64,000 nt of DNA from positions 346 through 64,345 of the forward strand of contig QAXH01006562.1 in the NCBI GenBank assembly GCA_004335635.1. Reading direction: 5' to 3'. The stretch is from Chloromonas sp. AAM2 (lineage: Eukaryota > Chlorophyta > Chlorophyceae > Chlamydomonadales > Chlamydomonadaceae). This document shows, piece after piece, positions 34,601 through 46,069 of the stretch (positions within the stretch are counted from its first letter, which is position 1; the number at the start of each line of letters is the position of its first letter). A program made the position numbers and the translations under genes. The notes beneath the pieces were generated by a model. It did not search any database. It saw nothing but the letters and a program-made list of their open reading frames with translations, and was not told where the DNA came from.

Positions 34601-35427
34601 TGGTTTTAAGCACTGTCTATGATTTCGTTGAACTGCTTCAACAGCACGCACAGCTGAGCATGATTTGCAGGCAGCGTGACAATGGTCAGTCCGCAGACGG
34701 CCAGGAAGCATCGGACAGTGTCAGCCAGCAGGGCGAGGGTTCAGAGGGAGGGCATGCAGGGGCTGATGAGAGCCCAGTGCAGTTATTGCGCTTCACCAAC
34801 AACATCATTCATGCTGTCAGCCCCGGCTCTGAACTGCATGTATTCCAAGTGCGTGTGGAGCAAAACATGCAGTTGTGCAAATGCTCGTGGGTGCAACTGT
34901 GGTGGCAACGGCTACAAGTAGTTTCATTTTAATCACTGTCAAGGCATGCCAGAAGGGCCCAATGTGAGACACACCTGTTGCACCAGTGTTGTACCTTGGT
35001 TGTGTACAAGGGATGCAAGACAGTGCAGAATTGTCCCAGAACTGGCAAACTTTTTCTGTCACCCAGGCACCAGCATTGTTACATCCTCGCGCACCTGCTG
35101 TCAAAATGAACTCTTGAACATTTACTTGGCACTCAGCCTGCTGCATGAACATCTGATGGCTTGGTCGAGTACCTGATTGGCCTGCAGCACCGTCTGCCTT
35201 CTGCCTGTGAATAATGCCAAGTGTGCCTCTCCATGGTGCAGGCTTCACGCCTTCTGGAGTTGGCCACGGAAGACACCCCCCGAGCACTGCTGAGTGGCTC
35301 TGCGGCACTGGAGAGCGCACAGGCAGCGGAGGAGGCTCTACTGTGCAGATATGGCCGCGTTAGTCCAAAGCTCATGCAAGAACTTGCACGACTCAATGCG
35401 CACGTAAGCCAGGAATTCCTCATTTGA
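31618..35427 (+). CDS. SET-domain protein methyltransferase (SMYD-like, no MYND finger)
   Basis: SET-domain proteins of this type transfer methyl groups from S-adenosylmethionine to lysines of histones or other proteins. Exons 31618-31810, 32038-32754, 33181-33232, 33467-33626, 34300-34848 and 35242-35427 join in frame to about 618 residues. The first residues resemble an organellar presequence (LARGGLATLLRNTYS), which is only suggestive. The SET half-motifs are present: GKGRALSATAPIKPGD near the start, LLNHSCQPN (the S-adenosylmethionine/active-site knot), then GQELTISYLG. A post-SET cluster, RYGFTCNCTRC, is built across the 33232/33467 junction. A Gln/Ala-rich helical region follows. No MYND zinc finger is seen between the SET halves. 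The intron after 33626 has a GC donor (CAG-GCAAGT). The C-terminus is uncertain: the frame meets a TGA at 35425, while coding-like sequence continues in another frame to about 35488. The substrate is unknown. Confidence 0.83.
35029..35055 (+). repeat. Short dispersed element B, copy 2
   Basis: The core TTGTCCCAGAACTGGCAAAC is followed by five T. This copy sits in the intron between the fifth and sixth exons of the SET-domain gene, in the same orientation as the gene. Confidence 0.7.
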
Positions 35428-35985
35428 GGTGCTCAGTGGCTACACCAAGCTATTGGCCCTCCGCCTCTATGGGGAGGCCAAGTGCCAGGCAAGGAGCAGG
35501 CTTTGCAATTTGCACGAAAGATACTAAGCTTTGGCATTCTGCTGATGTCTTGATTGCCTCAGCAGTAGTATGCATGTAAATGTTTGGTTCTAGTAGCTGG
35601 CCGCAGATGCAACCAAGCTACAACCACGCTAAATGTTGTGGTGCTGTTTGCTCGGGCTTGGCAAGCTCCCTTCTATAGCTCGTTGGCTGACCCAGCATGC
35701 GCCTGCCTTGCACCACCACTGTCAGCCGCTGTGTGTCGAGTGCATGATGCGCTGCTAGAGCTGCTGCAGGCTGCAGCTTGCACCTGTGGCTCGCCTCCCA
35801 CGTGGCCTGCGCGCCAAACAGCAACGGCGTTAGCTCACATGGAGCAGCGGCATCATTGGAGCAATTTGTCCTGCCTAGCGGTGCACACGGCAGTGCTGGT
35901 GTGAGGCACAGAACATGGTCTGCATGACCACAGGGCTTTGAATCAGAATCACAGCTGACAGGCAGTTCTTTCAGCATTAAACAGC
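35428..35985. other. 3' region between the SET gene and the convergent thioredoxin-like gene
   Basis: At 35435-35488 the sequence reads SGYTKLLALRLYGEAKCQ and meets a GCAAGG donor-like site, so it probably belongs to the SET gene's C-terminus in a shifted frame or after an unrecognised splice. From 35584 to 35903 there is an open plus-strand frame (about 106 codons, Ala/Cys/Leu-rich) that may hold another terminal exon of the same gene. Neither can be tied in firmly. Confidence 0.35.
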
Positions 35986-37340
35986 TCAAGGAAGGACATG
36001 TACTGCCTGGATTGACAGCAAAACAAAGGATTTGACAGCAACTTGTTCAAGATAACACAAGGCCGCATAACACGTACCTGGGTGACTGAGCAGCTTGGCC
36101 CGCATACCCGTCACAAACGGGTACAGCAGGTCCACATGCCATACGTCCGCCCTGCAAAGGAGGGACAGGCACTTCTCTTTGACACTCGCGCGTGAGGCAT
36201 GTTGCAGTATGGCCAATTGCTGAAAGCCCGCTACCTCGAAGACTCGAGCTGCAGGCTGCTAGCGAGCGAGAAGCACTGTCAAAAGCAGTGCTTGCTTTTG
36301 TGACAGCACTTCTTGTGAGGCGTGCCAAGAAGTTAATGGAACAGTGCTGGCGCATCTGGACCGGCTACACTCACTTATAGTTTATGACTTCAGAACCATT
36401 GTGGAATAGGATGAGGGCAGGTGTGTGGGCGACATTCCAGCGGTCGCACATCGCCTCCCCAGCCTCACAATCGTACCTGCAGCAATGTAGCAGCCAGGCT
36501 GTCACGTGCCTGAGTGGAAGCGAGCACTGGTCAAGCGTACCGTCGGTGACTGATGGCCCAACACCTGTGCACTGCCCCATGCCATGTGAACGCAAGGACA
36601 CTCGAGCTTTTTGAGCTGCACGACAACTGAACGCGTCTAGCACGCAGCAGCTTCCCTGGTGCCGGCTTTACTATGATGGCGGCTAGATACAGCAGCGAGC
36701 GTGTATCACTTGATCCACGGAGGAGCATACACCAGCTTATTGTGAACTCTTCCTATGCACCACCTCCGTTGGTTCTATGCCACGTATCTCCTACGACAAG
36801 CCGCACCTAAGTCATTACCATGCTGATCACTTGGCTGACGGGCATGAGTAGAGTATGCACATCAGGGGCGAAAGTCAAGAGCGACTTGCCTGGCAATCAG
36901 CACATCGTGGTAGGGCGCCAGGGCTTCAGCCAGCTCATCCATGACAGGCGCCAGACGCTTGCAGCCTCGACAATCCTGCCAGATCATGAGAACCCGCCAC
37001 ATTTGATACAGGTGGGCTCAGCCGAAGAGAGCACGATTAATTGAGGTGATGACCTTGACACTTGCCAGGCGGCGCTGTCATGCACGCGATGAACACAATG
37101 AGAATGCCACATTGGCTGCGTGCATTGGCTTACGTGGACGTAGAAATCCACGAACGTCAAGCGCGATGCATCTTGAATGGTCGGAAAGAACGTAAACTCG
37201 TCCAGCTCTTGTATCCGGGGTGATTTGGGGATCAGCTTGCGAGGAGGCGCAGCCGCCGGTGTTGACTCAGCGGAGTGCGCCGGATTTGATGTCACGACGC
37301 TGGCCAACACAACCAGCAGCACAGCTGTGGGAAGCCTCAT
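35986..37340 (-). CDS. Small secreted thioredoxin/PDI-like protein
   Basis: Minus-strand exons 37340-37134, 36975-36890, 36476-36375 and 36151-36078 join in frame, with a possible last piece 36002-35986, giving about 160 residues. The N-terminus is a signal peptide (MRLPTAVLLVVLASVV ending NPAHSAES). The thioredoxin fold reads FVDFYVHDCRGCKRLAPVMDELAEAL, with a CRGC redox pair created exactly at the first splice junction. It is followed by VLIARYDCEAGEAMCDRWNV and the cis-proline region AHTPALILFHNG. Compared with protein disulfide isomerases (APWCGHC), the Trp before the first Cys is replaced by Asp. A role in disulfide exchange in the ER or secretory pathway is inferred. No ER-retention tail is seen, but the last exon is uncertain. 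The intron after 36890 uses a GC donor (AG-GCAAGT). Confidence 0.8.
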
Positions 37341-37687
37341 CCTTCACTGGCGATGCATGCTCTAAATTCAATCCAGTGAGCCGAGCCGAGCGTGGTGCTG
37401 CCTTCCAGACCGCGCCCAATAATGGCAGTCAAGTGCATCACATGCACGGGCACTGGCATTTCTTTCCTTGATCTTTGTCAAAAAGTGTGTGTTGCCATCG
37501 TTCACTCAGTTCCAACGTCTGGCACGCTATTACACTGGTTGTGTTGAGGTATCAGATCCCTTGCTGCCAACACCTCACCTCGGGCCCCCTTATCTCATAA
37601 CCGTGCACGGTTGCTCACTGAAGTGCAGCACCTGAGGCAGGGATCACAATTCTTAAGGTCGGAAACAAGGATCAGGAAGCAGACATG

Positions 37688-37735
37688 ATGAATATTTGCG
37701 TTGGACGTGCTTCCTGGTATGCACTCCCTCCTTAA
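37688..37735 (+). repeat. Dispersed repeat family A, 5'-truncated copy
   Basis: This copy starts within the family at ATTTGCGTTGGACGTGCTTC and runs to the common 3' end CACTCCCTCCTT. It lies about 210 bp before a fuller copy in the same orientation. Confidence 0.65.
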
Positions 37736-37941
37736 CCATTAGCATGACATACAGCTGTGGTACGACTGACAGCTGCGTGCGTGCGTGGGCCGAGGTTACA
37801 AGTCAACGGATGTGGGTAGCGAGAGGGTGGCTGAACGGGCAAAGACCTTCTTGAGACAACTTGCGATTGATTTTGGCTTTGACAATTAGTTCACCTTTGA
37901 TGAGTATAGTTCATTTCAGTATCTTTGCTGACAGGTCCCAT

Positions 37942-38080
37942 GGGGTGATAGCCACAAGGGACTCACCACCCCTTGCTGACACGGCTAGATTTTCCTTTAC
38001 TAGGAGAAATTTTTTACAGTTTGCGCAAATAGTTAATGTTTGCGTTGGACGTGCTGCCTGGTATGCACTCCCTCCTTGTA
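37942..38080 (+). repeat. Dispersed repeat family A, near-full copy
   Basis: This segment aligns along its whole length with bases 1-135: GCCACAAGGG, the CTCACCACCCCTTGCTGACA block, TTTACTAGGAGAAAT, TTTGCGCAAATAG and the shared 3' end. Scattered substitutions indicate an old duplication. Confidence 0.75.
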
Positions 38081-39664
38081 ACCTTAAAAGCCATTTTTGT
38101 TAACGGCACATAGTGTCAGCAAGTCTGACAGCTGACACTGAATGACAGTCTCCACAGAGCTTGTGCAGCGGTGTGAACAGGTGCGGTGTTGATGCCTTAA
38201 TGTTATGTGGTTTGTTTAAGCACGGGCATCGTGCCAATGAGTGGTCCCTCACCGCCACAAGTTTGTCAGCATTTGAGCACCTAGCTGTTTACTGCATCAG
38301 AAGCTGCTCCATGGGCACACCACGCACACGGCTGACCTCGTACAGGGACTGCATTGGCTGCAAGGCCTTGACTGTTGCATGTGCACAGCCAAGTGTGCTG
38401 CAATGTCTCACTTTATGCTGATATGACCGCTCATGCGCCAGCCCGTGTGATGCGCTGGCGTTCTTCTTCAGTGCCGCACAAGCTTTTCCTCTGAGCAAGG
38501 CTACAGCTGCCCTGTTGGCTGCCAGGTGCTTTCCCAACCAGCATGTGCTAGCACATTATAAAACGTGCTGGTTGAGCAACTGCCAAACAATGCCAAGGTC
38601 AGTAGTCATCGCAGGAACAAGAACACTGCAAGCACCAGTAGAAACTTCTGCTAGCTGCATTGGAAGCGCATAGCTGAAGTGGTACATTTAATGTGTACCC
38701 ATTTCATTGGCAACAGAGAATGTATAACATGTGGATGTGAATTCACCCTGGTGGTGGTCATCCGCATAGCACTGGTTTAACCCTGTTTAAATACTCTGCT
38801 TCGGCTCAACAGCAACTGAGCAGCAGTCCTTGTCTGGCAGGAGTGAGCACCTTGAAGGTGAACACTGAGCGAGATGAATTTTGCGTACTGCTGGAAACAG
38901 TTGCACCCTGCACCAGCAGCAACTGTCGTCATCAGCTCTCTTTTGACGCACTTCAGTATCACCGACGGAATAGGTTCAAAGCAGAGTGTGTGTGAAGCTG
39001 CAAGGTGAACTTCTTGTGTTGAACAAACATGTGTGATCCGAACACATAAATCCGCACGCACGTTCTCATGTAACAAGTTGGCTTTGCCCTCCAACCTTGC
39101 ATGAGCTCGTGAGAATGATTCTGAACGATGAGGCTGCTTTCATCAGGTCTGCATAAGCATGCAGGGATGGCGTTTTGGTGCTGTTTGTATCTCATGAAGA
39201 GCCTCAAGGTTCGCAACAGGCGCACAAGGAAGGCCGCCTTGGCATCGGTTGGATCCATAAGGCTTAGGCGCCCGCCGCACAACCAGCGGATGATGCGGTC
39301 AATGCGTCAAATGTGGAATGAGGTGTGTGATGAGTGACCACGTGACCGAGATTTTCGCGGAGGACAGCTTGCATTGCCCATCGGTGACTGAGCTTACGAC
39401 GCAGTTACGTTGTCGGCCAGCTCTTCACTGCCGCACCTGTTGAACGTGCTAAAGCCAGCCAGCAAACATGCAGGGCACAATGAAGGAGATGCAGATGCAG
39501 AAGCGCACATGCTTCAGGTATTTGCAGTGCAAGAATCCAAGACTCGCCACTGTCGCCTACAGCCTGTGGGAAGGAGTGCGGACAGCGGTACCCTGACTCG
39601 TTCAGCTGCTTGCAGGCTGACCCAAAAGTGTCGGTTGCCCCAGGGCTCGCCGCTGACAGGCTGT

Positions 39665-41684
<2,020 letters not shown>

Positions 41685-42764
41685 AGAGCACTGAATGTAT
41701 GCGATTGACTTCACGGATGCACGGGTTGCAAGGCGGGCAGCAGGACCCACGCTGCTGACACGCTGGACTGGCGTATTGCCCGGCGCCTTTGCTATGACCA
41801 CCAACTCTTTTGACTTCCTTGCGGACCTTCGTGAACATAGGCTCAATGTCATGGTGTCTGCGTGTCTGCTTGGAATGCCATGCACACAGTGCCAGGGATT
41901 GAGGCGACGTGTCTGCCCTCAACTCGCTTTCTCCCACAGCAACCTCTGTTGCAACCTCTTGCGTGCAGCAGTCACTTGCTGTCCAGCAAGCTTGACCTTG
42001 CAGGATAACTCAGTCAGCCAGCATGCTTCAGTTATCTTCTTGCCATGGCTCAACCTGTCCAGACACTGACACAATGCTCTGGTGCCAAGAGCAGCAGCGT
42101 GAATATTGTACATGCTACAACTCCTATGCCCGGAGTAGCTGTCCATAAAAGCTGTGTACGAGGCCTTCAGCTGGAGTTTGAGCTCCTGGAGCGAACTGAG
42201 CCTACACTGCATGACACTGACAGTGATGAGTGTGACATGACCATTCTTTAGCACTAGAATAGGTGCTGCATGCTGTGCTTGTATTCTTGAAGATGAGTGG
42301 CCTGTCTGCCAATGCTTGCCACGATGTAATACAGTCCCGTTCACCGCAGCCAGCTGTGGCACAGCTTTGGCTCGTTCGCCGTGGTATCCCCTTGTGCACA
42401 TCGCTGCTACGGCAGCGCTGCAGCAAGAGATGGACGCTTGATATCTCATGGATATGTGACACGAGGGACAAAAAGAAGAACATGTAAACATTGTCAGTGA
42501 AAACAGAACACAGCGTTTCTGACATACTAAGCAGGCCGCGTTGACAACCGCAACAAAACAACTGCTTCCCTAGCAGTTCTGGTCAAGTCTACAGTCATAG
42601 AGCAGCCTGGTGGTGCTGGAAACGCAGGAGGCTCGGGCATGCCAACATCCCCAGTTGCTTGCAGTAGTTGGACTGGCCTGCTTGAAGTATGCACATTGTG
42701 GAACATTTCCATCCACGTGGCAAGCAGAACATAACCGAGGCGGCATGAGGCTAGACCAGAGCAC
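41685..42764. other. 1.1-kb region between convergent genes
   Basis: This is the 3' flank of porphobilinogen deaminase (+) and of TRAPPC6 (-). Short open frames exist on both strands (for example plus 42045-42251), but none has coding-like composition, recognisable motifs or splice support. I see nothing that can be annotated. Confidence 0.5.
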
Positions 42765-43975
42765 CTAGACCACCTTCACGGTGAAAGCACCTGCAAAGCA
42801 ACACAGCACTCAGCATCGTCACATCTCAAGTGCTTGGCAGGTCCTCATTGCAATCATTTCTGTTTCTGCACGTTGTCCTTTGCCACTTTGCAACATCAGT
42901 GGCTCCGAACCAACTCACAACGGGGCGCAGTGCTGCAGTCAGCCTCTACCACGCAGTTGACACCAAGCTGACAGAGAGCCCCTGCAAGTGCGCAGCGGTT
43001 GCAGTAAGCATGATGATAAAAAAACTACATGTGCTGAACATGTAGCTTCAGGAACCACCGGCATGACAGATGGCCTGAGTCCCTGCTGATGCAGCGCAAG
43101 CGTGTCGGTCGGTAGTCCAGCACCCTGAAGGTAGTATGCAAGTGTAATGCCATGGTGTGGCTTGAATCAACACACGCAGGACATGATGTGCGTTTCAGCA
43201 TCATCCACCGGGTGTCGCATCTGCTGTTGTGTCCGTGTTGAAGGCAGTGCTCACCTTTGATGATGCCACATGGCAAGATGAGCTGACGAGTTGCCAGCCG
43301 TCTTGCGGCTTCTTGCTGCATCAGGTCAGTGGGCAACACAGGTGGGCCGCCGGCAGGTGCCAGCCGCAGAAGCCACCGGAATGCATTGTCTTGAAGGACG
43401 TACACGCCCTGCAGCCAGGGCACGAGGGCTGTGCCTGAATGTGGCAATCTTGCTCAGATGTGGGACTGCAAACAAGCAACATCACTTCGCGTCAACTTGC
43501 TTGCAAGGTTCCAGTTGTCTTCCAAGATTGCTCTTGTGACTGCGTCACAGGTGGACCCACCCTGTGGTTTGTCCTCAAGTTGTCGACGCCCTTTTTGAAG
43601 ACAAATGGCCAGAACTCCTTGCAGATGTATTTGATGATTTCAAGCGTGTCACCCAAGCGAAGTTTGTCTCGTGCATGCCTGCACAGCAGGGGCATGCAAA
43701 CTGCAGCCTGAGTTCTGCATGCATTACATACACATCCTGACGTGAAGCATGCTGACCAAGTTGCTGCCCATCCCCTTGTTCAGGCCCTGTCACCTTTCGA
43801 CCAGCTGCCTGCCGATCCTCACGCCTATGGCCTCCAGCTCGACCTGGGCATGGCCCGACCCTTGATCCGAATAAAAACGTACGACCTCGCTGCAGAGCAG
43901 CTCGAGGCAGACTTCCGCGCAGACTTTGCGCTTTGGTATCGCAGGAGCATGCACTGGTGGTTGCATGATCAACAT
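42765..43975 (-). CDS. TRAPPC6: TRAPP complex subunit TRAPPC6/Trs33
   Basis: TRAPPC6 is a small subunit of the TRAPP tethering complex, which activates Rab/Ypt GTPases at the ER-Golgi and Golgi. Minus-strand exons 43975-43794, 43678-43561, 43408-43255, 42981-42919 and 42790-42765 join in frame to 180 residues, close to the usual 160-180. Family hallmarks are VCLELLCSEVVRFY at the N-terminus, GVRIGRQLVER, DTLEIIKYICKEFWPFVFKK, then DNLRTNHRGVYVLQDNAFRW (split by an intron) and LPCGIIKGALCQLGVNCVV. The protein ends AFTVKVV. An insertion of about 15 residues (APAGGPPVLPTDLMQQ) lies after FRWLLRL. The start used is the first Met (43975); a Met three codons further in (43966) would also serve. Confidence 0.93.
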
Positions 43976-44100
43976 AAATTTTAATCAGCGACAGGCAGGC
44001 TACGGCGTGCAGCAACTGCGCAGTTTGCTACACTGTCAGCATGGTGTATTCGCACACCGACACTCTGATTACAGCGGCACGGAGGAACAATTTATCTTCA

Positions 44101-44130
44101 GAAAGATAGTTACCAGCTCTGGGACAAATT
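44101..44130 (-). repeat. Short dispersed element B, degenerate copy
   Basis: The sequence AGATAGTTACCAGCTCTGGG followed by ACAAAT is the reverse complement of the element core with a few changes. It faces the intact copy at 44701-44731. Confidence 0.5.
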
Positions 44131-44170
44131 GGTGATGATGCGATGGAACTGGGGTGATGTGTGCATGTGG

Positions 44171-44443
44171 TCACATGACCAGTGCCACATGACCAGTGAC
44201 CAGTGTCACATGACCAGTGACCAGTGACCAGTGTCACATGACCAGTGACCAGTGACCAGTGTCACATGACCAGTGTCACATGACCAGTGTCACATGACCA
44301 GTGTCACATGACCAGTGGCCAGTGGCCAGTGGCCAGTGGCCAGTGGCCAGTGGCCAGTGACCAGTGGCCAGTGACCAGTGACCAGTGACCAGTGACCAGT
44401 GACCAGTGACCAGTGACCAGTGACCAGTGACCAGTGTCACATG
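44171..44443 (+). repeat. Minisatellite of CCAGTGA / CACATGACCAGTG units
   Basis: About 270 bp are built from a 7-bp unit (ACCAGTG, with a GCCAGTG variant) interspersed in the first half with CACATG-containing 13-14-bp units. The second half is almost pure 7-bp repeat. It lies about 200 bp upstream of the TRAPPC6 start. Confidence 0.92.
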
Positions 44444-44700
44444 CCAGGGCATGAGCGTCTATCTCGCAATAGGCAACAGGTTTAGCGAGCCCACGCAGGG
44501 CGTCATGCCCCCAATACCACTGGAAAGATCTACGGATGTTAAGACCGTCCTGTTGTGTCGTTTGTTTGCGCCCACTGTGTTTTCCTGACACAGTGTGGCC
44601 ACAGTGCCGGTGAGAACCACGCACAGCAGTTTACATCCCAAGGCTCACACTTGCTCCCACAACGGGCACTTACAACACCGGTTCCAGTGGTACTCCCAGG

Positions 44701-44731
44701 ATTTGTCCCAGAACTGGCAAACATCTTTTTT
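44701..44731 (+). repeat. Short dispersed element B, copy 3
   Basis: The copy has TTTGTCCCAGAACTGGCAAA followed by CATC and a T-rich run. Its orientation is opposite to the degenerate copy at 44101. Confidence 0.75.
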
Positions 44732-46069
44732 ATTTTTATTTTACACAATCAGTGCACTGTGTCAGCCGTTGTCACAGTTACTCGAACAAACAAAAACATG
44801 TTACCTTACTTGTTACCAGAGTTCTTGCCTGGTAACAACCTGTACACCTGTTCTTGCCAATGGGCATTGCAATAGGCGGGGCCTTTGACGTACAGTGGAG
44901 AAATGGCAATTACTACATTCACCACCCCTTTGCTATAGCAGTGTATCACAATCCCCTTCACATGATTGTTGTACGGGTTGGATACCCCTTCTTCTTGTAA
45001 GACGCGGTCTAGACTGCCTTGCCCTGTCAGCAACGAGATAACGTGTACAGCCAGAATGCGCATTGTCTAGGCACCTGTGCGCCTCGCACATGTGCATGCA
45101 AGTGGGTGTATGTGCGACCGTCCACATGCAATGGCTGCAGCGTTGCACGGCTGCCTCATGTAGTTTGTGAATAGTATCGGCAACACCATGTAGGAACACA
45201 ATGACGATTTCACGAGCAGTCAATGTGCCCCAACCGTCATCAGCATGGGTCCAGCTTCAGCTTGCCACTCATGCATATCTGAAGGCGACTTGCACCAGCT
45301 TATGTTCGGGAATCAATTCAAACGCTGCCGGCCACATTCTGTCCTGGGACCGACACACTGCCGGCCACATTTTCAAATCCTGACCTAGGAGATGTTGACA
45401 GCGACAGTACGATGCTGAAATCTGGCTGCGGAGCACCAACATGACTGCAGGAAAGAGCCCTTCTCAGGCCCGATGTGGAAACCGGTTTTTGAATTCCAAC
45501 CGAATTTATGGGCATCGCCGCCTTGGCCACATAGACATATTCCCATTCACTTAAAATAGCGAACCGGTTGCTCCAGACTTCCCGGGCATCAGCGGAACGG
45601 AAGCTAGCCGCCCAGGCCTGCATATCTTTGGATTTGGTCTCAGACTGCTCTTGCGGATCACGCACACAGATCGCCCAAACTTCAGCTTCCTTCAGGCGTG
45701 TCTGGACGTCTGGAAGTTGGCCAGGTGTGGGGGCTGTTCAGTAGCTGGGATTTGTGCCACTGGCAGCTTCGCTATTCCTTCTGTTCCGGGCCGTCAGTCA
45801 ATGTCGTCGAGAGATTATGTACTTCCAAGTTGTTTGGATACCCGAGAAACTTGACTCAAAATGTTTGGGCGAATCGCCGGGTGCCGTCCTTTAGTGCACG
45901 AAGGGACTCATGAGTTATCTGTTAAAATGTGCAAACAGGGCTTTGACAGCTTCTTGCCGTAGCTACCAAGGGGGGCCCATGGCATGGTGGGCTCTCACGT
46001 CTTCGGTGGCAACCGTTTGCTGATGCTGCTCACAGCCATCAGCCGTTGCACTGACATACCTGGTCTGTC

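Larger units (their letters stand above)
37341..39664. other. 2.3-kb intergenic region with repeats
   Basis: This stretch holds two family A repeats (37688-37735 and 37942-38080). An isolated minus-strand open stretch at 38289-38537 includes a VSRVRGVPMEQLL segment. A minus-strand open stretch near 39100-39320 reads IDRIIRWLCGGRLSLMDPTD and continues with a Leu/Arg-rich helix-like part; its antisense is also open. None can be built into a gene. The region 39340-39664 precedes the porphobilinogen deaminase start and must carry its promoter. Confidence 0.4.
43976..46069. other. 2.1-kb intergenic region between TRAPPC6 and the P4-ATPase
   Basis: It contains a minisatellite (44171-44443) between inverted element B copies (44101-44130 and 44701-44731). 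A short near-tandem CTGCCGGCCACATT pair lies at about 45328 and 45358. A minus-strand open frame of about 116 codons at 45318-45665 (EVWSNRFAILSEWEYVYVAK) has no recognised family. The upstream promoters of both flanking divergent genes lie here. Confidence 0.45.

Noticed and set aside
39128..39337. Arg-rich plus-strand ORF upstream of porphobilinogen deaminase
   Set aside because: Both strands are open here and neither connects to exons; left as unassigned intergenic sequence.
41695..42069. 124-codon frame directly after porphobilinogen deaminase
   Set aside because: It begins 11 bp after the stop and has no motif; most likely 3' UTR.
44171..44443. Possible CRISPR-like array
   Set aside because: Units are 7-14 bp with no unique spacers of constant length; it is a minisatellite in a eukaryotic genome.
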